Origin: Candidatus Nanohalarchaeota archaeon
GTDB lineage: Archaea; EX4484-52
NCBI GenBank assembly: GCA_003660905.1
Contig: QMVB01000057.1
Location: forward strand, 1-5,992
Direction: 5' to 3'
Length of the DNA: 5,992 bases
The notes beneath the pieces are model-generated. The model saw only the letters and a program-made list of their open reading frames with translations, was not told the origin of the DNA and did not search any database. Positions 1-4,094 of this stretch are shown piece by piece. The translations under genes were made by a program, and so were the position numbers. Positions within the stretch are counted from its first letter, which is position 1, and the number at the start of each line of letters is the position of its first letter.

Positions 1-56
1 AGATTGTTTTCTCTTAAGAAATTTCTTGCCTGCTCTTTTGTAAATAATTTTGTCAT
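1..56 (-). CDS. N-terminal fragment of an unidentified protein, cut by the window edge
   Basis: Eighteen codons are visible, starting MTKLFTKEQARNF and leaving the window open. The ATG at 56-54 is chosen because a strong Shine-Dalgarno sequence (AGAGGTG on the minus strand, 68-62) lies 5 bases upstream. The gene has the same orientation as the two genes to its right and begins 57 bases after the stop of the nearer one, so it could be the third gene of one operon or could have its own promoter around the dyad at 73-89. The visible residues are too few to name a family. I am fairly sure it is a real gene start and have no view on its function. Confidence 0.6.
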   Translation of the reverse strand, partial: MTKLFTKEQARNFLRENN

Positions 57-61
57 TTTTT

Positions 62-68
62 CACCTCT
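62..68 (-). promoter_or_regulatory. Shine-Dalgarno site of the left-edge gene
   Basis: On the minus strand AGAGGTG lies 5 bases before the ATG at 56. It matches the expected complement of the archaeal 16S rRNA 3' end (core GGAGGUGA). It is one of the clearest ribosome binding sites in the window and it fixes the start of the truncated gene. Confidence 0.6.
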
Positions 69-72
69 AATT

Positions 73-89
73 ATCATTATGTTAATGAT
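73..89. repeat. Perfect 7-bp dyad, possible operator, upstream of the left-edge gene
   Basis: Arms ATCATTA (73-79) and TAATGAT (83-89) are perfect inverted copies around TGT. The dyad lies between the stop of the 144-residue gene (114) and the Shine-Dalgarno of the left-edge gene (68-62). A weak A-rich TATA candidate on the minus strand (about 91-98) would put the dyad between TATA box and transcription start, a usual position for an archaeal repressor site. It could also be a chance AT-rich palindrome or an intergenic mRNA hairpin. Confidence 0.35.
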
Positions 90-113
90 TTTTAGAAGTT
101 TCAGCAAAATTAA

Positions 114-548
114 TTACGGTACCATTTTTCTGTGGATAAAACTCCCGACAGTGCCATAGCATTTTTTAGGAGGCCATTGCTCTCCTGCTTTTTTTATTGT
201 AAAACCCCCGTATATTTTTGCTTCCGAAGACACATTTAGTTTTTCGACTAATTCAGGCAGGTGCTTCATGATTTCTTTTTCTGCTTTTTTTGTTATTCTA
301 AAATCATAGCCAACATAAAAATATATATTTCCTTTAGGATCCACCATGCCTCTTGTAATTTTTTCCATAAGTTCGGCGTCTTTTTTAATCCATTCTTCTT
401 TTTCAAACCAGACTGCATGGGAGTATGATGCATTTAGTTCTGCAATAAACAATTTGTCGCCTATAATACAAAACATTCTTCTGGTTTTATGCATTTGTTT
501 TGTTTTTTCATTTTCCTTTAAATTGTATTTCTTCTCGAATTTATCCAT
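114..548 (-). CDS. Uncharacterised 144-residue soluble protein
   Basis: I do not recognise this family with confidence. The protein has a very basic, charged N-terminus (residues 1-24). A beta-strand-like stretch then leads to a Ser-His pair followed by Trp-Phe (S43 H44, W47 F48), then RGMVDPKGNIYFYVGYDF (66-83), a helical KEIMKHLPELVEKL segment (91-104), and a C-terminal KIYGG and WPPKK region (111-128). No membrane segment or signal peptide is seen. The conserved-looking SH..WF and YVGYDF blocks resemble small uncharacterised proteins found patchily in archaea and phages, but that is from memory only. Its ATG lies inside the end of the upstream GIY-YIG gene (shared ATGGATAA, 548-541), so translation is probably coupled and the two may act together. 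Confidence 0.75.
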   Translation of the reverse strand: MDKFEKKYNLKENEKTKQMHKTRRMFCIIGDKLFIAELNASYSHAVWFEKEEWIKKDAELMEKITRGMVDPKGNIYFYVGYDFRITKKAEKEIMKHLPELVEKLNVSSEAKIYGGFTIKKAGEQWPPKKCYGTVGSFIHRKMVP

Positions 549-975
549 TATCTAAAAAAGAAGTAAATGTATTTAAATTAATTTCTTTATTGTGGTTGAG
601 CTTAAATAGATGGGATGTGCATTTGCAGTCAGAGCAGCCAAATTTTTTTACAGGGATTTCCGTTTTAGTTAGTTTTTTTGCAGTCTCGCATTCTTCTGTT
701 TTTGGCGCAGGTTTAAAGAGCACTTTTTCAACCATTGCAAATTTGTTTGTTGTAAGATAGTCGATATGCCATCTTAATTTCTTGTTTTTCTTTTTGTGCC
801 TCTGCACTCTTTTTTCAAGATTGTTCTGGGCCGAGCCCACATAGGCGTAAGTGCCTTTTGCAAAATCAATCTCTCCAAGAGCGCCGATTCTTATTTTTGC
901 GTTTTTGGAGAGAGCTATAATCAAGATATATATTCCTTTCATAATTTTAATTCGCTTATCTTTGCGTTCATTCAC
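541..975 (-). CDS. GIY-YIG nuclease-like protein of the DUF123 family
   Basis: This is a small archaeal stand-alone DUF123 protein, a branch of the GIY-YIG fold that is elsewhere fused to endonuclease III. GIYILII (14-20) and YAYVGS (43-48) form the GIY...YVG signature. KRVQRH (55-60) supplies the usual Arg and His, WHIDY (69-73) is typical of the family, and E83 in VEKVLF is the likely metal-binding Glu. The Cys-rich tail GCSDCKCTSHLF (113-124) is the hallmark ending of the family, whose role is not settled (DNA repair or nucleic-acid cleavage is inferred). Start choice: GTG at 975 lies 23 bases after a TATA-like box and would be leaderless. ATG at 942 (MKGIYI) matches the usual family start but has no visible Shine-Dalgarno. 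The last 8 bases overlap the next gene. Confidence 0.85.
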   Translation of the reverse strand: MNERKDKRIKIMKGIYILIIALSKNAKIRIGALGEIDFAKGTYAYVGSAQNNLEKRVQRHKKKNKKLRWHIDYLTTNKFAMVEKVLFKPAPKTEECETAKKLTKTEIPVKKFGCSDCKCTSHLFKLNHNKEINLNTFTSFLDNG

Positions 976-990
976 ATTATATCATATTCC

Positions 991-1003
991 TAAAAATATA
1001 AAA
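991..1003 (-). promoter_or_regulatory. TATA-type promoter box of the GIY-YIG gene
   Basis: On the minus strand the T/A stretch TTTTATATTTTTA is centred about 23 bases before the GTG at 975. This matches the box-to-start spacing of the leaderless genes on the other strand. It lies back to back with the sufC promoter, so 976-1086 is a divergent promoter region. Confidence 0.45.
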
Positions 1004-1057
1004 ACACAATTCATGAAGCGCAGCGTTTCTACCATTTGGTGAAAATTGCGGCATAGT

Positions 1058-1069
1058 TATTTAAAATAT
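1058..1069 (+). promoter_or_regulatory. TATA-type promoter box of sufC
   Basis: TATTTAAAATAT has its TTTAAA core (1060-1065) centred 25 bases before the ATG at 1087. Transcription would then start at or next to that ATG, giving a leaderless mRNA. This supports 1087 over the upstream TTG at 1072. Confidence 0.6.
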
Positions 1070-1086
1070 CATTGATCCATAACAAT

Positions 1087-1854
1087 ATGGCAAAATATCT
1101 GCTGGAAATCAGGGATTTATGGGTTGATGCAGGAGAAAAGACAATTCTAAAAGGACTGAACATATCTGTCAGGGAAGGAGAATCCCATGTTATTTTTGGT
1201 CCAAATGGCACAGGAAAATCCACTCTTATTGGCGCCATAATGGGATTGCCTAATATAAAGGTAACAAAAGGAGATATATTGTTCAGGGGCAAATCCCTAC
1301 TTGGCATTCTGGTAGATGAAAGAGCGCGAAAAGGAATAGGAATTGGATTTCAGCATCCTCCTGCTATTGACGGGATAATGCTGAGAAAACTTCTTGAAAT
1401 TATAAACAGCTCTCAAGCAGAGATTAAAAGAATTGCCCTGGCGCTTAAACTAGGAAGGCATCTTGAAAGAGATTTAAACAAGGGCTTTTCAGGAGGAGAG
1501 GTAAAGGCTTGTGAAATAATGCAGTTGTTTTTGCAGAACCCGGATTTAGTCTTGCTGGATGAGCCGGATTCAGGCGTGGATATAGAGAACATAAAAGTCA
1601 TTTCCAAAGCTATCCGGGAACTGCTGCAAATGAATCTTCCCATAGGCAAAAGAAAGAGATCTGCGATAATAATAACCCACGGTGGAAATATTTTAAATTA
1701 TCTTGATACAGATGTAGGGCATGTCATGATTGACGGGAAGCTCAAGTGCGGCGCAGATTCCCGTGAAATTTTTAGCAAGATAAAGAAATGCGGTTACCGG
1801 GATTGCTACAAATGCCTTTCAGCAAATGGTGAAAAGCCCAGCGGAGGGAAATGA
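1087..1854 (+). CDS. sufC: SufC-type ABC ATPase of Fe-S cluster assembly
   Basis: Cytoplasmic ATPase that binds the SufB scaffold and powers Fe-S cluster building. In the 255-residue protein: Walker A GPNGTGKST (38-46), Q-loop Q89 in GFQHP, signature FSGGE (134-138), Walker B LVLLDE (154-159), D-loop SGVD, and switch His198 in ITHGG. SufC-specific context is FSGGEVKACEIMQL, close to the bacterial FSGGEKKR..ILQM block. The C-terminus carries an extra Cys cluster (C235, C240, C243). The ATG at 1087 is preferred because a TATA box sits 25 bases upstream. The in-frame TTG at 1072 would add five residues and break that spacing. sufB follows after 1 base. Together they look like the minimal archaeal SufC-SufB system (also called SUF-like minimal, SmsCB). 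No cysteine desulfurase or carrier gene is present here. Confidence 0.93.
   Translation: MAKYLLEIRDLWVDAGEKTILKGLNISVREGESHVIFGPNGTGKSTLIGAIMGLPNIKVTKGDILFRGKSLLGILVDERARKGIGIGFQHPPAIDGIMLRKLLEIINSSQAEIKRIALALKLGRHLERDLNKGFSGGEVKACEIMQLFLQNPDLVLLDEPDSGVDIENIKVISKAIRELLQMNLPIGKRKRSAIIITHGGNILNYLDTDVGHVMIDGKLKCGADSREIFSKIKKCGYRDCYKCLSANGEKPSGGK
1843..1848 (+). promoter_or_regulatory. Shine-Dalgarno of sufB inside the end of sufC
   Basis: GGAGGG in the last codons of sufC is followed by 7 bases and then the ATG at 1856. This decides the sufB start against the in-frame ATG at 1826, which has no such site, and shows that sufB is translated internally from the sufC transcript. Confidence 0.7.
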
Positions 1855-1855
1855 T

Positions 1856-2878
1856 ATGGATGGAAAATTAAATTTAGTCGGGTACGATTCCCCAAAAACC
1901 CAAAGTTCAGGAAGCTTTCTTGTGGTTGATGATGGCATAGCAGAGATGCAAAGCTACAGCGACAAGCTTGAAATTCTTCCATTGGCAAAATCTCTTGAAA
2001 AAGAGCAGTGGCTGAAAGAGCATCTGGGTCCGGTTCCGAAAAAAGTCCTTGGATTTTTTGTAAGGGCGCTTCCAGATGCAAAAATAGAAAAGCCACTGCA
2101 GGCATGCTTTTTCATGAAAGAAAAGAAAGCGCAGGTAATACACAATGTTTTTGTGGCAGAAAAAAACTCACAGGTTCACTTAATATCGGGTTGCACAGAT
2201 GATTTGGTTGAAGGAAAGCACACTGGAATCAGCCTGTTTTTTGTAAGGGAAAATGCATCAGTGTCAGTTACAAGAATCCACCATTGGTCACCTGATGCAT
2301 CTGTTTTTTCAAAAAGCAGCGTATTTGTGGGAAAAAATGCTGTTTTTGATTCCAACTATATAGTTATCAATAGTCCTAAAAAAGAGCAGGCTCATTCTAT
2401 TGCAAGAGTCGACGATGGAGGAGCAGTAGGATTCAATTCAATAATTTTTTCAAGGGAAAATTCTGATTTTACAATAAGCGACAAAATATTGCTTGAAGGA
2501 AAAAATGCGCGTGCAGAGATAATTTCAAGGGCTATTTCTGATGGAGGCAGGATTCTTACAAAAACTTATATGGCAGGAAAAGGAAAGGACACAAGAGGGC
2601 ATTTGGAGTGCGACGGTATACTTCTCAATGAGAAAGGAAGCATTCATGCAATACCTGAGCTAGAAGCAGTCAATCCAAAAACAAATTTGTCGCATGAGGC
2701 AGGTATAGGCAGGATATCCGAGACAGAATTGAGCTATTTGATGGCAAGAGGCATAGATGAGGCAAAAGCCAAATCTCTTATTGTGAAAGGATTTCTGGAT
2801 GCAAAGATAAACAGAATTCCTCCAAACCTGCAGAAAGCTATAGATGAATTAGTAGGAAAAATATCAATACAAGCTTAA
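1856..2878 (+). CDS. sufB: SufB/SufD-family Fe-S scaffold protein (short, SufB-like)
   Basis: Scaffold partner of SufC. At 340 residues it is much shorter than bacterial SufB (about 480-495) and lacks its long N-terminal region, as in archaeal minimal SufBC systems. The middle is the repetitive beta-strand core typical of SufB/D. The C-terminal block is diagnostic: LECDGIL (C252), then NLSHEAGIG (H280, E281), then ISETELSYLMARGID. In E. coli SufB the matching positions are Cys405 and Glu434, both needed for cluster assembly; SufD lacks this pair. The protein is therefore SufB-type, not SufD-type. A second Cys (C113 in ISGCTDD) matches the SufB GC motif in IEGCSAP. It probably forms a homodimer with two SufC. 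The start at 1856 rests on the Shine-Dalgarno at 1843-1848. Confidence 0.9.
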   Translation: MDGKLNLVGYDSPKTQSSGSFLVVDDGIAEMQSYSDKLEILPLAKSLEKEQWLKEHLGPVPKKVLGFFVRALPDAKIEKPLQACFFMKEKKAQVIHNVFVAEKNSQVHLISGCTDDLVEGKHTGISLFFVRENASVSVTRIHHWSPDASVFSKSSVFVGKNAVFDSNYIVINSPKKEQAHSIARVDDGGAVGFNSIIFSRENSDFTISDKILLEGKNARAEIISRAISDGGRILTKTYMAGKGKDTRGHLECDGILLNEKGSIHAIPELEAVNPKTNLSHEAGIGRISETELSYLMARGIDEAKAKSLIVKGFLDAKINRIPPNLQKAIDELVGKISIQA

Positions 2879-2884
2879 ATAATT
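2874..2884 (+). promoter_or_regulatory. TATA-type promoter box of acyP overlapping the sufB stop codon
   Basis: CTTAAATAATT has its core about 25 bases before the ATG at 2902, predicting a leaderless acylphosphatase mRNA. The sufB stop codon TAA (2876-2878) is part of the box, a sign of very tight packing. Read-through from sufCB may also transcribe acyP. Confidence 0.5.
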
Positions 2885-2901
2885 TAATATTTCATTTAAT
2901 T

Positions 2902-3180
2902 ATGGCAAAGAAAAGATATCATGCAATAGTTAAAGGATTGGTTCAGGGAGTTTTTTTCAGAATGTTTGCAAAAAAGACTGCAAGGTCTTTGGATTTGAAG
3001 GGATATACGAAGAATCTGCCCGATGGAACCGTAGAAATTGTGGTTGAAGGAGAGGAGAGCAATATAAAGGTAATTTTAGATTGGCTTAAAAAAGGACCTT
3101 CTTCTGCAAAAGTAATGGACATCAAGATAAAAAAAGAGGAATACAAGGGAGAATTTGACAGTTTTGAGATAATTACATAA
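2902..3180 (+). CDS. acyP: Acylphosphatase
   Basis: Small cytoplasmic enzyme that hydrolyses acyl phosphates such as acetyl or carbamoyl phosphate to carboxylate and phosphate (EC 3.6.1.7). The 92-residue length is normal for the family. The catalytic loop KGLVQGVFFR (11-20) contains the phosphate-binding Arg20, and GYTKNLPDGTVE (34-45) contains catalytic Asn38; the usual family form is GWVRN. A C-terminal beta strand ends FDSFEII. The ATG follows a TATA box by 25 bases and has no Shine-Dalgarno, so it is probably leaderless. It lies 23 bases downstream of sufB; a functional link to Fe-S assembly is not known and the closeness may only reflect packing. Confidence 0.95.
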   Translation: MAKKRYHAIVKGLVQGVFFRMFAKKTARSLDLKGYTKNLPDGTVEIVVEGEESNIKVILDWLKKGPSSAKVMDIKIKKEEYKGEFDSFEIIT

Positions 3181-3368
3181 AAGGTATAGATTAAGCAAAT
3201 TTCTAACTTATCTTCGAGAAAATAATTTTGCAAATTAATATTCTTATTGTGCAGAGCAAAATTCTTTTTGCCGAAACTAAACTTCCTTGCGAAATTTTAC
3301 AGTTCAGTTACGATGAAAAAAGAAAAATCGGAAGTAATTTAGGATATTACTGCTCAATAAAAGCAAAA
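3181..3368. other. Intergenic stretch between acyP and rpo10, no gene seen
   Basis: The stretch is AT-rich with no convincing reading frame: the longest open piece is under 40 codons, lacks a good start and has poor composition. A 10-base direct copy of TATAGATTAA occurs at 3185-3194 and again at 3395-3404, just before rpo10. A few GCAAA/TTTTGC inverted pieces are present but form no strong stem. It probably holds the acyP 3' end and upstream promoter sequence for rpo10. Confidence 0.4.
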
Positions 3369-3380
3369 CTTTTAAATATT
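3369..3380 (+). promoter_or_regulatory. TATA-type promoter box of rpo10 (and likely of the following RNAs)
   Basis: CTTTTAAATATT has its TTTAAA core 30-35 bases before the ATG at 3406, so the mRNA would have a leader of only a few bases. No comparably strong box is seen between here and the tRNA, apart from a weaker one inside the gene (GATAAAATAAAT, 3571-3582). The tRNA and the structured region after it may therefore share this transcript. Confidence 0.5.
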
Positions 3381-3405
3381 CTCTTATTTTAAGATATAGA
3401 TTAAT

Positions 3406-3606
3406 ATGTTAATTCCAGTAAGGTGTATTTCATGTGGGGAATTGCTCTCAGATAAATGGGAACAATATCAGGCGCAGATAAAATTCAAATCAAAAAAAGA
3501 AGTGCTTGATGAATTAAAAATAAAAAATTATTGCTGTCGTGCAGCTTTTCTTTCGAGTCCGGATTTGACAGATAAAATAAATCAATTCAGAAAGCAAGTA
3601 GTATAA
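3406..3606 (+). CDS. rpo10: DNA-directed RNA polymerase subunit Rpo10 (RpoN, Rpb10 homologue)
   Basis: Small zinc-binding subunit of the archaeal RNA polymerase, located in the assembly platform with Rpo3, Rpo11 and Rpo12. The 66-residue length fits the family. The N-terminus MLIPVRCISCG carries the first zinc pair C7 and C10, and NYCCR carries the adjacent pair C43 and C44. DKWEQY (16-21) and the VLDELKIK segment are also family-typical. In many archaea the gene sits in a ribosomal protein operon (L13, S9, then Rpo10); here it has its own promoter and no ribosomal genes beside it. Its stop codon (3604-3606) directly touches the first base of tRNA-Glu. Confidence 0.95.
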   Translation: MLIPVRCISCGELLSDKWEQYQAQIKFKSKKEVLDELKIKNYCCRAAFLSSPDLTDKINQFRKQVV

Positions 3607-3700
3607 GCTCCTGTAGTCTAGACCGGTCAAGGATACTGGCCTTTCAATAAATATTTTTAAAAGAAAGCCAGGGACTCGGGTTCGAATCCCGGCGGGAGCA
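3607..3700 (+). tRNA. tRNA-Glu (anticodon UUC) with a 19-base intron
   Basis: The cloverleaf can be drawn completely. The acceptor stem is 3607-3613 with 3693-3699 (7 pairs, one U-G) and the discriminator is A3700. The D stem is 3616-3619 with 3631-3634 and the loop contains GG (3625-3626). The anticodon stem is CTGGC (3636-3640) with GCCAG (3667-3671), and the anticodon loop CTTTCAA carries TTC at 3643-3645. The variable loop is 4 bases (3672-3675). The T arm is 3676-3680 with 3688-3692 and loop TTCGAAT. Removing 3647-3665 leaves a normal 75-base tRNA. CCA is not encoded. The gene starts immediately after the rpo10 stop codon. Confidence 0.95.
3647..3665 (+). other. Archaeal tRNA intron at position 37/38 with bulge-helix-bulge
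   Basis: The splice signal is canonical. After anticodon-stem pair C3640-G3667, a 3-base bulge (AAA, 3664-3666) lies on the 3' side. A 4-bp helix follows (CTTT 3641-3644 with AAAG 3660-3663), then a 3-base bulge on the 5' side (CAA, 3645-3647). The distal stem is TAAA (3648-3651) with TTTA (3656-3659), closed by the 4-base loop TATT. The splicing endonuclease would cut after 3646 and after 3665. At 19 bases the intron is close to the minimum that can build this structure. Confidence 0.9.
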
Positions 3701-3701
3701 T

Positions 3702-3772
3702 GTTTCGGTAGTGAACAAAGGAATTTGCCGTAAAACCTGTAAGGAGAGCAAATCCTCAGTGAGCACCGAAAT
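3702..3772 (+). ncRNA. Putative structured small RNA directly after tRNA-Glu (H/ACA-like shape)
   Basis: A long two-part hairpin can be folded. The lower stem is TTTCGGT (3703-3709) with ACCGAAA (3765-3771), plus a G-U pair (3702/3772). A nearly symmetric internal loop follows (3710-3718 and 3757-3764). The upper stem of about 9 pairs is 3719-3728 with 3748-3756, with one bulged A. The apical part has CGTAAAA on the 5' side, a small CCT-GTA-AGG stem-loop and AGA on the 3' side. Stem, pocket, 9-bp stem and asymmetric top is the layout of an archaeal H/ACA guide RNA. However, the box ANA is not well placed and the K-turn lacks its usual G-A pairs, so the class is uncertain. It starts within 2 bases of the tRNA 3' end, suggesting a shared transcript. 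Confidence 0.4.
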
Positions 3773-4000
3773 CTGCAAATATTTCCTAATGCAGTTTGCA
3801 ATCTTTGAGATATTTTGCTCACACTCTAAATACGAGACGCAAAATACACCTTGAAAAGCGCAGTATTTGGTGTAAGACCAGCGATTTTTATGGTATTTTT
3901 CTGCACGTAAATTTTGCAAGGATGCAGAAAAATGTTGTAAGCGCAATAACAAAGGAATTCTCTGCATTTCTCATCCAAAATGCTTTTCATCAAAAATTTC
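3773..4000 (+). other. Hairpin-rich stretch without a protein gene, likely non-coding RNA
   Basis: No convincing protein is encoded. Several stems stand out: TATTTTGC (3811-3818) with GCAAAATA (3839-3846), 8 pairs; CGC-TGGT with ACCA-GCG around GTAAG (3859-3883); the strong hairpin at 3893-3935, listed separately; and GCATTT (3964-3969) with AAATGC (3978-3983). The word TGTAAG occurs at 3738, 3871 and 3936. Such density of stems with GC ends is unlike the flat intergenic stretch at 3181-3368. It could be a continuation of the RNA starting at 3702 or separate small RNAs. Motifs I would expect for SRP RNA or RNase P RNA are not found. Confidence 0.35.
3893..3935 (+). ncRNA. Strong hairpin sharing its apical motif with the 3702-3772 RNA
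   Basis: TTTTTCTGCA (3896-3905) pairs perfectly with TGCAGAAAAA (3923-3932). One further A-U and two G-U pairs extend it to 13 pairs. The 17-base top CGTAAATTTTGCAAGGA matches the top of the first hairpin (3729-3745) at 13 of 17 positions. Within it the small CCT/AGG stem of the first hairpin is replaced by TTT/AGG, which can still pair through U-G. ACA follows at 3949-3951, 13 bases after the stem, near the distance expected of an H/ACA unit, but a clear lower stem is missing. Confidence 0.35.
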
Positions 4001-4030
4001 ATATTGACCGCTTCGGACCAATATTTTATA
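4001..4030 (+). terminator. Hairpin with T-rich tail, possible 3' end of the non-coding RNA
   Basis: ATATTG (4001-4006) pairs with CAATAT (4019-4024) and CCG (4008-4010) with CGG (4014-4016) above a small internal loop. The T/A-rich ATTTTATA follows directly. The promoter of the next gene lies 34 bases further on, so a transcript end here is plausible. Archaeal termination needs mainly T-tracts, and the tail here is weak. Confidence 0.25.
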
Positions 4031-4063
4031 CCTGCCTAAAAAAAATTATGAAGTCATTGAACA

Positions 4064-4075
4064 CTTTTTAAATTT
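4064..4075 (+). promoter_or_regulatory. TATA-type promoter box of the Memo-AMMECR1 gene
   Basis: CTTTTTAAATTT has its TTTAAA core (4067-4072) centred 25 bases before the ATG at 4095, the same geometry as sufC and acyP. It predicts a leaderless mRNA starting at that ATG and so supports the form with the N-terminal membrane segment. Confidence 0.6.
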
Positions 4076-4094
4076 TTAATGAGCCTAAAATATT

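Noticed and set aside
1826..1855. A longer sufB starting at ATG 1826
   Set aside because: The GGAGGG at 1843-1848 is correctly spaced for ATG 1856, while 1826 has no ribosome binding site and would overlap sufC by 29 bases.
2943..3233. A 96-codon minus-strand open frame
   Set aside because: It is the shadow of the acylphosphatase gene, whose catalytic residues are clear on the other strand.
3242..3346. A short open piece of under 40 codons in the acyP-rpo10 gap
   Set aside because: It has only a TTG start, no ribosome binding or TATA signal, and random-looking residues.
3644..3967. A 107-codon minus-strand open frame across the tRNA and the hairpin region
   Set aside because: It runs antisense through the tRNA T arm and the stems listed above; its composition is unlike a protein and it has no promoter or Shine-Dalgarno.
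3964..3993. A box C/D RNA on the minus strand (TGATGA at 3992-3987)
   Set aside because: The first base of box C does not fit and there is no CUGA box D at a suitable distance.
3701..4030. SRP RNA or RNase P RNA
   Set aside because: The GTAAGGAGAGCA stretch at 3739-3750 slightly recalls the SRP helix 8 tetraloop region, but the conserved 5' strand (CAGG) is absent. None of the RNase P core motifs (GAGGAAAGUC, ACAGAA...GGCUUA) could be found.
3796..4071. A 91-codon plus-strand open frame starting with TTG
   Set aside because: It has a weak start with no TATA box at the right distance, overlaps several hairpins, and its residues show no recognisable domain. I cannot fully exclude it, but RNA structure explains the stretch better.
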